A DNA stretch of 54,557 nt from CAZWCX01 sp964632945 (GTDB lineage Bacteria > Planctomycetota > MHYJ01 > WSZJ01 > CAZWCX01), in the NCBI GenBank assembly GCA_964632945.1, contig CAZWCX010000038.1, positions 1 through 54,557 of the forward strand, in the 5' to 3' direction. Below, in pieces: positions 20,436-28,439 of this stretch. Position 1 is the stretch's first letter, and each line of letters starts with the position of its first letter. Below the pieces are notes generated by a model, which saw only the letters and a list, made by a program, of their open reading frames with translations, had not been told where the DNA came from and did no database searches. Made by a program: the position numbers and the translations under genes.

Positions 20436-21323
20436 ATGGCCTTCGATCCGATGCTGGGCTTCGCGGTCCTCGGTTTCGTCATTTTCCTCCTCTGCGCGAT
20501 CGGGGGGACGATCGGCTGGCACGCGATTCGTCGTGCGGATGAGGCCTTGCGGGGCGTGTTCGGGGGTCCCGGCGTTCGTCTGCGCTGGGGGCTGGGCGGC
20601 CGGGAGGTGGAGTTCTCGTATCGGGGGGCGCAGGCTCGCTGGTTGGAGGCCGCTGCGGGGGTCTCGGGTCACCTCGGGCCGGAACCTACCTTCGCCCTCG
20701 GAGACCTGGGCATGTCGATGATCGAGGTTCAATTGCCGGCCGGCGCTCCCGGACGAGTGGTTGTGACGCGCGACATCTTCCTCCCCGAGTTCCAGAAGCG
20801 CAACCTCGCGGATGTGAAACTCGGCGATTCCGAATTCGACGATCTCTTTCTGGTGGAAGAGGAACGCCCCGGGCTGGCGGCCCGGCTGGTGAACCGGGAA
20901 GTTCGGGAGTCCCTGCTCCGGCTGCGCAAGGAGACCATGCGCGACGCGACGACGCCGACCGGATGCGCGGCTCTGACCATCGGCGGCCGGAGCATCATTC
21001 TGAAGATCCAGGCGGCGAGATCGACGACGACGATCGCCCGGATGAGGGAGGTCGTGATCGCGGTGGCCGACGCGCTGGCGTCCGCGAACGGGGGGGAAGG
21101 TTGGCTGGAGGCGGCGGAGTTTCCGTCCCGCCCTCCGGCGGGAGGGAACCCGCCGGCCGCGGTGCTGGGATCCGGGGCGATCTGCCTGATCTGCGGCGGT
21201 CGGTTGGACGAGGCGGAGCGGGTCGAGTGTCGCGCCTGCCGGACGCCGCATCACCGCGAGTGCTTCGAGTACCTGGGCCACTGCGCGGTGTACGCCTGCC
21301 GCTGCGCGAAGACCGCGCGGTGA
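20436..21323 (+). CDS. membrane protein with C-terminal RING-like treble-clef finger
   Basis: A 295-residue protein with one N-terminal transmembrane helix (about 8-30), a middle region of unknown fold, and a C-terminal cysteine/histidine cluster: C250xxC253, C265xxC268, H272-H273, C276, C283, C288 and C290. The spacing CxxC-11-CxxC-HHxxCF-Y-G-C-Y-CxC matches the binuclear treble-clef/RING pattern described for prokaryotic RING families, in which membrane anchoring and signalling contexts are common. Whether it acts as an E3 ligase cannot be said; no E2- or ubiquitin-like gene is nearby. It follows the PH-like membrane protein by 121 bases and may serve with it at the membrane. Confidence 0.72.
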   Translation: MAFDPMLGFAVLGFVIFLLCAIGGTIGWHAIRRADEALRGVFGGPGVRLRWGLGGREVEFSYRGAQARWLEAAAGVSGHLGPEPTFALGDLGMSMIEVQLPAGAPGRVVVTRDIFLPEFQKRNLADVKLGDSEFDDLFLVEEERPGLAARLVNREVRESLLRLRKETMRDATTPTGCAALTIGGRSIILKIQAARSTTTIARMREVVIAVADALASANGGEGWLEAAEFPSRPPAGGNPPAAVLGSGAICLICGGRLDEAERVECRACRTPHHRECFEYLGHCAVYACRCAKTAR

Positions 21324-21503
21324 CCTTCGCCGATCCGGCCGGGCCTGCCGGGAGAGCGGCCGGCCCCGTACCCCTTCCCGGCGGATTCGGCGATGGGCGC
21401 GAGGCGGGAGGGACGCGGGCGGGAGCCGTGCGGCCGCTTCGCCGGCGCCCCGCGCGGTCGCCCCGCCGGCGTGCCTGCCTGCGCAGGCCCGGTGACCGGC
21501 GCG

Positions 21504-22424
21504 CTAGCGCGTGACGTTCGCTTCCAGCGCGCCGGAACGATCGAATGGACCCGGGTCGTATTCGATCCGGACGCGGGAGACCCGTTTCAGGGGGGCTTCC
21601 TTCGGCGCGACCCGCGCCGACAGCCCGCCGCCTCACCCGTACGCAAGCGGACCGCGGTGGAGTTCTCGCCCCTCCTCGTCGAGCAGAACGAAGGCGGCGT
21701 TGACGAGCGTTCCGTCCCGGGAGACGGTAAGTCCCTGGTGTCCGTCTCCCATGACCCCGAGGCCGACGGCCAACTTGCCGCCCTTGCCCGGGTTGGCTCT
21801 GGCCTTGACGTGGATGCGCGGGTCGATCTCCAGCGCGGTCTCCTTTCCGGGCTCGATCACGACCGTGCGTCCGCCCTGTCCGGACACCGAGAGGATCCAC
21901 GACGACCCGTCGCGCTCGGCCTCGAGGGAATAGTGGGCCACACGGTAGCGACCGGCCGGCACGGATCGGCTGCCGCCGTCCGCTTGCCCCCGCCAGTGGA
22001 GGCGGAAGGAGGGACCGGTCGGACTCTTGCCTTCGGGGACCAGCAGGACGGAGCCGCGCGGGAATGGGGCAGGCACCCGTCCGGCGGCGGTCGCCGCCGG
22101 CGACGGGTCGGACTCGACCCGTTCGGCGGGGACGGCCTCCGCGGAGGTGAGCCAGGCCTTCAGGGCCGCACGTTCCGGCGACGAACCGTCGCCCGGCGTG
22201 CCGCTTCAGGCGGTCGTGCGCAACAGTTCGATCCAGACGCGGTCGCGCTCGATGGCGGAGTCGGGAACGAAGTGGCAGGAGGAGCAGCGTTCGGTCCAGA
22301 GCCGTTCACCGGCGCGGAGGATCGCCTTCGCCTCGGGTTGCGGCGCCGGGGGATCGGCGGCCGCCGGGACGGCGAGGAGGGCGGCGACGATCCACGCGGA
22401 AGAGGGGCGGGTGCGTTGGCGCAT
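21504..22424 (-). CDS. c-type cytochrome-like protein with two in-frame UGA (putative Sec) codons
   Basis: A 306-residue reading frame if UGA at 22208-22206 (residue 73) and 21635-21633 (residue 264) are read as selenocysteine. Order: signal peptide (1-23), a heme c site C47SSCH51, then FVPD...WIELLRTTA-U73-SGTPGDG, a cytochrome-like helix ending LKAWLTS, and a beta-rich exported domain (about 110-262) ending GPLAYG-U264-GGG, then 42 further residues to a TAG stop. All three blocks lie in the same frame and read like natural protein. Each UGA is followed after exactly 12 bases by a hairpin whose loop starts GGU. The gene begins 37 bases after the CzcA-like pump and closes the metal-efflux operon. 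Alternatives are a twice-broken pseudogene or assembly error, less likely given the hairpins. Confidence 0.72.
21602..21620 (-). promoter_or_regulatory. putative bacterial SECIS hairpin after UGA at codon 264
   Basis: On the minus strand TCGGCGCG (21620-21613), loop GGT, CGCGCCGA (21609-21602) form a perfect 8-bp stem. The stem starts 12 bases after the UGA, the same offset as for codon 73, and the loop begins 20 bases after it. Confidence 0.68.
22175..22196 (-). promoter_or_regulatory. putative bacterial SECIS hairpin after UGA at codon 73
   Basis: On the minus strand GGCGAC (22193-22188), loop GGTTC, GTCGCC (22182-22177) form a perfect 6-bp stem, extended by CC/GG around one bulged G. The loop starts 18 bases after the UGA and begins GGU, as expected for bacterial SECIS elements. 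Confidence 0.65.
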
Positions 22425-22461
22425 GTCGGGAGGCCTCCCCAGCGGTCGGAGCGGGATCGAA

Positions 22462-25400
22462 TCAAGGGGCGCCCGCGATTGTCGCGGGTGCGGCCGGATC
22501 ATGCAAGTCTCCGTTGCGACCGCCCCGGCCGTGCCGGTCCCGGAGGGCCACGTAGAGCGTCGGCAGGACGAACAGCGTCAGGAGGGTCGAGGAGACCAGT
22601 CCGCCGATGACCACGGTGGCGAGGGGGCGCTGGACTTCCGCCCCCACGTGGGTGTTGAGGGCCATCGGCACGAACCCGAGGCTGGCCACCAGGGTGGTCA
22701 TGAGGACCGGCCGGAGCCGCTGTTCGGCGGCCTGCAGCACCGCGGCCCGGACCGGCAGGCCTTCCTCGAGACGTTGCCGGATCGTGGACACCATCACCAT
22801 GTCGGCGAGGACGGACACGCCCGAGAGCGCGATGAACCCCACTCCGGCCGGCACGCTGAAGGGCATGTCGCGCGCCCACAGGGCGAGCACGCCGCCGACC
22901 ATGGCGAACGGGACGCCGGTGAAGACCCGGACCGAATCGGCAAGGTTCCCGTACGTCGAGTACAGGAGGATCCCGATCAGCAGGAGGGCGAACGGGACGA
23001 GGATGGCCAGCCGCTGGCTGGCGCGTTCGAGGTTCTCGAACTGACCGCCGTACGAGAGGTGGCAGCCGGCGGCCTTCAACTCCGCGCCAAGCTCGGATTC
23101 GAGCCGTTCGCGCGCGTCGGCCACGAATCCGCCCAGGTCCCGGCCCTGGACGTTGGTGGTCACGAGGGCGCGGCGCTTTCCCCATTCCCGCTGGATCACG
23201 AGCGGTCCGCTGACCCGGACGACGCGCGCCACGCGCGACAGGGGCAGACGCTGGCCATCGGGCGCGAGCACGAGCAGGGTCTCGAACAGGCCGGGATTTT
23301 CGACGTAGCGAGCGGGCAGGCGGACCGAGAGGGGGAAGCGCATCTGTCCCACGCGGACCTCGCCGACCTCCTTGCCGCCGGCGGCCTCGACCACGTCGAG
23401 GACGTCCATGGCGCGCAGGCCGAAGCGCGAGAGAGCCTCGGAGTCCAGGCGGACCTGCAGGACCGGTTGCCCGACCAGGGGTTCGGCGAAGGGCCGGGCG
23501 GCTCCGGGGACCGTGCGCAGGACGGCCTCCACCTTGGCGGCCTTTTCGCGCAGCACCTCGAAGTCGTCCCCGAAGATCTTCACCCCCACATCGGTCCGGA
23601 CGCCGGCGATCATCTCGTTGAAGCGCATCTCGATCGGCTGGGTGAAGCTGTAGTTCATCCCCGGGAGGGGCGCCAGCACCGCATCCATCCGCCGCTGGAG
23701 GTCCTCCTTGGTGCGCGCCTTCGTCCAGCGATCGCGCGGCGTGAGCATCACGAACACATCGCTCGTCTCGATCCCCATCGGATCGGTCGCGACTTCCGGC
23801 GTCCCGGTGCGGGTCCAGATCTCGCGGATTTCGTCCGGGAACCTCTGGAGCAGGATTCGTTCCAGTTGGGTGGAGAAGCGTGCCGATTCGTCGATCGACA
23901 CCCCCGGCAGGCGCGTGGTGTTGATGACGATGGAGCCCTCGTCCAGCCGGGGGACGAAAATCGACCCGAGCCGGAAGGCCAGGGCGCCCGCGCCGAGGAC
24001 GAGGGCGACGGCGAGGCCCAGCACGAGGGAACGGCGGTCCACGGCCCAGGCCACCGCGGGTCGATAGAGATCCTTCAACCGGCGCACCAGCGGGGGTTCG
24101 GACGACCCGTGACCCGCCTTGCGCGACAGGAAGAGGCTCGCCAGCACCGGCATGAGCGTGAGGGACAGGATCAGTGAACCGATGAGCGCGAACATGACGG
24201 TGAGGGCCATCGGTCGGAAGAGCTTCCCCTCCACGCCGGAGAGCGCCAGGACGGGAAGATAGACGATGAGCAGGATCAGTTCGCCGTAGAGCGTGGGTGC
24301 GCGGACCTCCTTGGCGGCTTCCGCGACGATTTCAACCGGATCGCGCCCGGTGGTGTCCTCCTCGAGGCGGCGGACGGCGTTTTCCACCATGATCACGGAA
24401 CTGTCGACGATCAATCCGAAGTCGATCGCCCCCAGGCTCATCAGGGTGCCGGCGATCGCGGCGGGAAGCATCAGGTCGAAGGCGAACAGCATGGAGAGCG
24501 GGATCGCGGAGGCGACGATGAAGGCGGCGCGGAGGTGGCCGAGAAAAAGGAACAGGATGGCGATGACGAGCACGGCCCCTTCCACCAGGTTCTGGCGCAC
24601 CGTGCGGAGGACGAGGTCGACGAGTTCGGTGCGGTCGTAGACTTCGCGGACCTCGGTTCCCGGCGGGAGGGTGCGACGGATTTCCGCCATTTGTCGCTTC
24701 ATGCGTTCGGCGATCACGCGGCTGTTCTCGCCCATCAGCATGAATCCGAGGCCCAGGACCGTCTCCCCGCGCCCGCCCGCGGTGACCACGCCGCGTCGGA
24801 TCGCGTGGCCCTCCAGCACCTCGGCGACGTCGCGGACCCGAATCGGCCGCCCGTCCAGCGAGCGCAGGGTGATGCCCCCGATTTCGCGCGTAGTGGAGAC
24901 TGCGCCCACGCCGTGAACGAGGACGCTCTCCCCGGCGGCGTCCACCGTACCGCCTCCGACGTTCACATTCGATCGCTCGAGCGCCTCGAGCAGATCCTGC
25001 ATGGGAATCCCGTACTTCGCCAGGCGGACCGGGTCGACCGCGATCTGGAACTCGCGTTCATAGCCGCCCCAGGAGTTGACCTCCGCGACGCCGGGGACCG
25101 CGAGCATGCGCGGCTTGATGACCCAGTCGTGGAGGGTGCGCGCCTCGGTCCCGTCGCCGGAGCGGGTGCGGACCAGATAGTGATAGATTTCGCCGAGGCC
25201 GGTGGCGACGGGTCCCAGGGTCGGACGGGAGATCCCCTCCGGGAGTTCGACCGACATCATGCGCTCGAGGACTTGGGCGCGGGCGAAGTAGAGGTCGGTC
25301 CCCTCGCGGAAGACGACGGTAACCTGGGAAAGACCGAACTTGGAGATCGAGCGCAGCAACTGGAGCCGGGGCATGCCGCCGAGCGCCTGTTCCACCTTGG

Positions 25401-25599
25401 CGGTAATCTGCTGCTCGATCTCCTCCGGACCCAGGGCGGGAGCGACGGTGTTGACCTGGACCATCACGTCGGTGACGTCGGGGAACGCGTCGAGCGGGAG
25501 CCGGGACAGCGCGATCAGTCCGGTGGGAACGAGCAGCAGCGCCAGGAGGAGGATGAGCCTGCGCCGGCGCAGCGAGAAGTCGATGATCGCGTCGAGCAT
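22462..25599 (-). CDS. heavy-metal efflux RND pump, CzcA/CusA type
   Basis: A 1,045-residue inner-membrane RND permease of the heavy-metal (HME) group, which exports metal cations by proton exchange together with an adaptor and an outer-membrane channel. Twelve transmembrane segments are expected: TM1 at about 12-29, bundles near 335-480 and 860-1030. TM4 carries GAIDFGLIVDSSVIMVEN with the Asp pair of the CzcA-type proton relay. The N-terminal LSRLPLDAFPDVTDVMVQV is standard for the family. It lies 112 bases after the adaptor gene on the minus strand. No outer-membrane factor is present in the operon. Metal specificity is not clear from sequence; the CmtR-like regulator hints at Cd or Pb. 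Confidence 0.95.
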   Translation of the reverse strand: MLDAIIDFSLRRRRLILLLALLLVPTGLIALSRLPLDAFPDVTDVMVQVNTVAPALGPEEIEQQITAKVEQALGGMPRLQLLRSISKFGLSQVTVVFREGTDLYFARAQVLERMMSVELPEGISRPTLGPVATGLGEIYHYLVRTRSGDGTEARTLHDWVIKPRMLAVPGVAEVNSWGGYEREFQIAVDPVRLAKYGIPMQDLLEALERSNVNVGGGTVDAAGESVLVHGVGAVSTTREIGGITLRSLDGRPIRVRDVAEVLEGHAIRRGVVTAGGRGETVLGLGFMLMGENSRVIAERMKRQMAEIRRTLPPGTEVREVYDRTELVDLVLRTVRQNLVEGAVLVIAILFLFLGHLRAAFIVASAIPLSMLFAFDLMLPAAIAGTLMSLGAIDFGLIVDSSVIMVENAVRRLEEDTTGRDPVEIVAEAAKEVRAPTLYGELILLIVYLPVLALSGVEGKLFRPMALTVMFALIGSLILSLTLMPVLASLFLSRKAGHGSSEPPLVRRLKDLYRPAVAWAVDRRSLVLGLAVALVLGAGALAFRLGSIFVPRLDEGSIVINTTRLPGVSIDESARFSTQLERILLQRFPDEIREIWTRTGTPEVATDPMGIETSDVFVMLTPRDRWTKARTKEDLQRRMDAVLAPLPGMNYSFTQPIEMRFNEMIAGVRTDVGVKIFGDDFEVLREKAAKVEAVLRTVPGAARPFAEPLVGQPVLQVRLDSEALSRFGLRAMDVLDVVEAAGGKEVGEVRVGQMRFPLSVRLPARYVENPGLFETLLVLAPDGQRLPLSRVARVVRVSGPLVIQREWGKRRALVTTNVQGRDLGGFVADARERLESELGAELKAAGCHLSYGGQFENLERASQRLAILVPFALLLIGILLYSTYGNLADSVRVFTGVPFAMVGGVLALWARDMPFSVPAGVGFIALSGVSVLADMVMVSTIRQRLEEGLPVRAAVLQAAEQRLRPVLMTTLVASLGFVPMALNTHVGAEVQRPLATVVIGGLVSSTLLTLFVLPTLYVALRDRHGRGGRNGDLHDPAAPATIAGAP

Positions 25600-25711
25600 G
25601 GCGGGATCCAGGGTCCGGGAGGGAGGAGGAATCGCGGGCCGGACGCCGCCCCCCCGCGCGCCGGCGTCCCGCTGGAAAGACCGAGGACCCGCCTCAGTCG
25701 ACCTGCGGGCA

Positions 25712-27001
25712 TCAGCCCGCGCCGATCTGTCCGCGCAGGATTTCGGTCTTGAGCAGGAAACTCCCGGTGGTCGCCACGCGGTCCCCCTCGGTCAAGCCGC
25801 CGCGGACTTCGAATCCGGACTCGTAGATGGTGCCGAGTTCCACCCGGCGGGCCTGGTAGACGTTGGGGATGGGGGAGACGAAGACGAGGTTGCAGTCCCC
25901 GTCGTTTTGGACCGCGGCCTTCGGGACGAGGATCTTGGGCTCGGCCGACTTTACGTGGACTTCCGCGGATCCGAACATGTGGGCGCGAAGCAGGCCGCCG
26001 GTGTTCTTGATCTCGGCGAACACGGGGACGGTGCGCGTGCGGTCGTCGACCTCGCCGCCGATGGCCACGACCCGGCCCGGGAACCGGGCCTCCGGAAGGC
26101 CCTCGACCCGGAAGAAGACCCGCTGCCCGGGTTCGATGCGCGTGTACTCCCCCTCATAGACGTCGATCACGACCCACATGCGCGCGTTGTCGGCGAGGGT
26201 GAAGACGGGGGAGCCGGGTTCCGCGGTCTCGCCGATGACGGCGGCGGCGGCCAGGATCTGCCCCGCGAACGGGGCGGGGATCTCCAGGGTCGGAGAGGCG
26301 TCCTGGGCCTGGGCGATCGCCTCGATCTGCGCGGGGGAGAGGCCGATCCAGGAGAGTTTCTGCTCCGCCTGTCGGGCGGCCAACTGGGCCTGCTCGAGGG
26401 CGGTCTTGGCATCGAGGTATTCGCGTTCGCTGGTCGCCTTGCGTTCGAGCAGTCCCGCTTCGGAGTCGAACAGCTGGCGGCGATAGGCGAGCGCGCCGCG
26501 GGCCTGGAGGAAGTCGGCTTTCAGCTGGCCGAAGCCGGGAGAGTCGAGGGTGGCGAGGGGGGCGCCGGCCTCGACGGACTCCCCGAGCCGAACCTTCACT
26601 TCGCGGATGACGCCGGGGAGGCGCGGGGAGACGCGCGCGTAGCGTTCGGGCGGAAAGCGGGTCTCCGCATTGGCGCGCAGGACTTCCGCCACGGAATCGG
26701 CCTTGACCGTGTGCAGGTCCTCGGGCGGAACCAGGCGGGCGCCGTCGCCGCCGAGGGTGATCCGGACCAGCGTATTCGGGCACTCGCCCTCCCGGGGTTC
26801 CCGCTCGCGGACGAGCGCGGTCCCCCCGCGGGCCTGTTGGGGATCGCACTTATCGCAGGTCGCCGCCGGCACCCCGTGGGCGGCGCAAAGGGGTCCGCCG
26901 TTCCCGTCGCGCCCGCCCGGGAGCCGGAAGTCGAGCGCGGCGGCCGCGAAGAGCAGGGCGAGGCCCGCGAACACGGCGATGGTCCCACGCGCGTTGCGCA
27001 T
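25712..27001 (-). CDS. RND periplasmic adaptor (CzcB/CusB-like)
   Basis: A 429-residue membrane-fusion protein that links the CzcA-like pump to an outer-membrane channel. It starts with an uncleaved or cleaved hydrophobic helix (about 7-28). A Cys/His-rich segment follows (CAAHG...TCDKC...), which may bind metal. Next come the barrel-sandwich half-motif (LPGVIREVKVRLGESVEAGAPL), a long helical hairpin (about 150-235), the second half-motif (IPAPFAGQILAAAAVIGETAEPG) and beta-barrel domains. The ATG at 27001 has GGGAGGCGGG just upstream and lies 11 bases after the stop of the upstream gene, so the two are tightly linked. Confidence 0.92.
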   Translation of the reverse strand: MRNARGTIAVFAGLALLFAAAALDFRLPGGRDGNGGPLCAAHGVPAATCDKCDPQQARGGTALVREREPREGECPNTLVRITLGGDGARLVPPEDLHTVKADSVAEVLRANAETRFPPERYARVSPRLPGVIREVKVRLGESVEAGAPLATLDSPGFGQLKADFLQARGALAYRRQLFDSEAGLLERKATSEREYLDAKTALEQAQLAARQAEQKLSWIGLSPAQIEAIAQAQDASPTLEIPAPFAGQILAAAAVIGETAEPGSPVFTLADNARMWVVIDVYEGEYTRIEPGQRVFFRVEGLPEARFPGRVVAIGGEVDDRTRTVPVFAEIKNTGGLLRAHMFGSAEVHVKSAEPKILVPKAAVQNDGDCNLVFVSPIPNVYQARRVELGTIYESGFEVRGGLTEGDRVATTGSFLLKTEILRGQIGAG

Positions 27002-27012
27002 CCCGCCTCCCG

Positions 27013-27483
27013 TCAGTTCCCGGCGCAATCGGCGCAGAGATCGGTGTCGCGATTGTCCCCGGGTTCATAGCCGCAGACCTTGCACCAGTCCCAGCCTTCC
27101 CACGCCTCCCCCTTGCGGACGGAGTAGCGCCACACCTCGAGGTACTGCGCCTTGGGGAACGTCCAGCCCAGGATCCTGATCGCCTGGCCGCGGAGTTTGT
27201 CGTTGGTGATCAGCGCGTGGCCGCGCTGGTTGTCGACGATCGTCCACAGCGTCCCGTCGGCGCGTTGCACGCCCTGGGCGTGGCGGGCGTAGAGCGTACA
27301 CTGCGAGTTGGCGCCTCCGTCCTGCTGCTCGAGCGCGCACCCGATGCAGACGAGGGTCCCCTCGATCTCCACGCGATCCTTGAGTTCGCGCAGACGGGGG
27401 GACGGGTCGGAGTGGACGGCAACGCCGGCCAGGGCGGCCAGGATCGCCAGGCCGAGGACGGCTGCACCGAATCGGATGGTCAT
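27013..27483 (-). CDS. small Cys-rich exported protein of the metal-efflux operon
   Basis: A 156-residue protein of unknown function. An N-terminal hydrophobic segment (about 5-24, AAVLGLAILAALAGVAV) is a signal peptide or anchor. The mature region begins with a short OB-like stretch (EIEGTLVCIGCALEQQ) with one CxxC, and the C-terminus has a CKVC and CADC pair resembling a zinc knuckle. The arrangement suggests metal binding in the periplasm, which fits its place between the ArsR-type regulator (21 bases upstream) and the adaptor (11 bases downstream). Confidence 0.78.
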   Translation of the reverse strand: MTIRFGAAVLGLAILAALAGVAVHSDPSPRLRELKDRVEIEGTLVCIGCALEQQDGGANSQCTLYARHAQGVQRADGTLWTIVDNQRGHALITNDKLRGQAIRILGWTFPKAQYLEVWRYSVRKGEAWEGWDWCKVCGYEPGDNRDTDLCADCAGN

Positions 27484-27504
27484 GACGTCATCTCCGCAGG
27501 GGTT

Positions 27505-27876
27505 TCACCGGGTCAGGGCGACGGCCCCGATCCGTCGGCGGGTCGGGCCGGCCTCGCGATATCGCGTGCAGCGGGCAACCCGCTCCGAAACTTCGGTGAG
27601 CACCGATTGAGCGTCCCGAAGGAGGCGCTCCACACCGCGGGAGCGGATCCGGTAGTACATGAAGCGGCCGGCGGACTCGCGTTCCACCAGCCCGCAGCAC
27701 CAGAGACACTGGAGGTGCATGGAGACGTTCGGCTGGGTGAGGCCGACGGCGGCCACGACCTGGGAGACGTTGCGGGGTCCTTCCCGCAGCGCTTCCAGGA
27801 TGGCCAGGCGCGAGGGATCGGCCAGGCCGCGGAACAGTTTCGCCTTCACGGCGAGGTCGGCGGGGGACCGGGGCAT
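27505..27876 (-). CDS. ArsR/SmtB-family metal sensor, CmtR-like
   Basis: A 123-residue winged-helix repressor. The HTH spans about 18-75 (LADPSRLAILEALREGPRNVSQ, TQPNVSMHLQCLWC). Cys57, Cys60, Cys61 and Cys103 are notable: two of them sit in the recognition-helix region at the places used by the Cd/Pb sensor CmtR (Cys57, Cys61 with Cys102), so Cd(II)/Pb(II)-type sensing is a reasonable inference. The ATG at 27876 has CGGAG 5 bases upstream; a GTG at 27882 is too close to it. It heads the minus-strand efflux operon and very likely represses its own promoter at 27929-27957. Confidence 0.9.
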   Translation of the reverse strand: MPRSPADLAVKAKLFRGLADPSRLAILEALREGPRNVSQVVAAVGLTQPNVSMHLQCLWCCGLVERESAGRFMYYRIRSRGVERLLRDAQSVLTEVSERVARCTRYREAGPTRRRIGAVALTR

Positions 27877-27928
27877 GGGCACTCCGAGGCTTCAAAAAAA
27901 ACCGTCAAGTTGGTTGAATCGGGATCCG

Positions 27929-27957
27929 ATCATAATATCAGTGCTCGCTGATGTCAA
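27929..27957 (-). promoter_or_regulatory. sigma70 promoter of the metal-efflux operon
   Basis: On the minus strand a perfect -35 TTGACA (27957-27952) and near-perfect -10 TATGAT (27934-27929) are separated by 17 bases. This is the best promoter in the window and stands about 50 bases before the regulator start. Confidence 0.75.
27937..27952. promoter_or_regulatory. putative ArsR-type operator
   Basis: The inverted repeat ATCAG-tgctcg-CTGAT lies in the spacer between the -35 and -10 boxes of the efflux-operon promoter, where binding would block RNA polymerase. The overall A+T-rich, imperfect palindrome (ATATCAG...CTGATGT) fits ArsR/SmtB sites in general. Confidence 0.55.
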
Positions 27958-28004
27958 CATCGTGGGGAAGCAAAAAATTCGTGGGGATTCGCGGAAAATC
28001 GGGC

Positions 28005-28032
28005 TTGCATCGCGACTTCGAATCCATATAAT
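28005..28032 (+). promoter_or_regulatory. promoter for the structured leader upstream of the PDZ-thioredoxin gene
   Basis: TTGCAT (28005-28010) and TATAAT (28027-28032) with a 16-base spacer, pointing right. It would start transcription near 28039, some 400 bases before the next large gene. Confidence 0.5.
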
Positions 28033-28222
28033 GGCCCTCGATGCTCATTGAGCGTCCGAGTGTGCCGGTCGCGGGCAACGAAGACACGATGTCCGCGCGA
28101 GCCCCGAGGGGCCGCCGGCAGTGGGCCGTCCCTACACGGCCCGGGCCTCGGAGAAGCCTGGTGCGGAACGTACACCGCGCGAGGGCAACCGAGGGGTGCC
28201 ATTCGGAAGGAGGTGATCCAGC

Positions 28223-28258
28223 ATGTCTAGTTCGGAACGTAGGTGGCTGTCCACTTAA
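28223..28258 (+). CDS. 11-codon ORF behind an extended Shine-Dalgarno sequence
   Basis: ATG...TAA encodes MSSSERRWLST. It is preceded directly by AAGGAGGTGATCCAGC (28207-28222), perfectly complementary to the last 16 bases of typical bacterial 16S rRNA, with ideal spacing from GGAGG to ATG. It may be a translated leader peptide. It may also be only a ribosome-binding decoy. Confidence 0.35.
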   Translation: MSSSERRWLST

Positions 28259-28329
28259 GAGTCACCGGCTGGATGCGCCTCAGCGCTCCCCGGTGGGTGG
28301 CAGCTGCAGACGCTGAACTCGGTCGTACC

Positions 28330-28368
28330 GCGAGGCCCGGACCGCTTGTGGCGGACCCCGGGCCTCGC
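28330..28368 (+). terminator. strong GC-rich hairpin at the end of the leader
   Basis: GCGAGGCCCGG (28330-28340) pairs perfectly with CCGGGCCTCGC (28358-28368), with a second stem CCGC/GCGG inside. The following bases (ACACTTTCGG) hold only a weak T-tract, so it may be a terminator or attenuator. Confidence 0.5.
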
Positions 28369-28439
28369 ACACTTTCGGCCCGAATACACCGCCCGGCCCG
28401 GATTCACCCGGACCGGCCCCGGAACGGGAGGGGGAATCC

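Larger units (their letters stand above)
28039..28368 (+). ncRNA. structured leader or small RNA, family unknown
   Basis: About 330 bases from the expected transcription start to a large hairpin, without a convincing long gene. It contains GCTC-att-GAGC near its 5' end, a 16-base match to the complement of the 16S rRNA 3' end (28207-28222) in front of an 11-codon ORF, the stem CACCGG (28262-28267)/CCGGTG (28290-28295) with an inner GCGC-ctca-GCGC, and the terminal hairpin at 28330-28368. ATCCAGC (28216-28222) can alternatively pair with GCTGGAT (28268-28274), so two exclusive folds are possible. It could be a regulatory leader of the downstream selenoprotein-like gene or a stand-alone RNA. 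Confidence 0.4.

Noticed and set aside
21633..22076. Stand-alone 147-codon gene starting at 22076
   Set aside because: The ATG has no ribosome binding site and the protein-like frame continues upstream to the UGA at 22206 and beyond, so it is treated as the middle of the longer UGA-containing gene.
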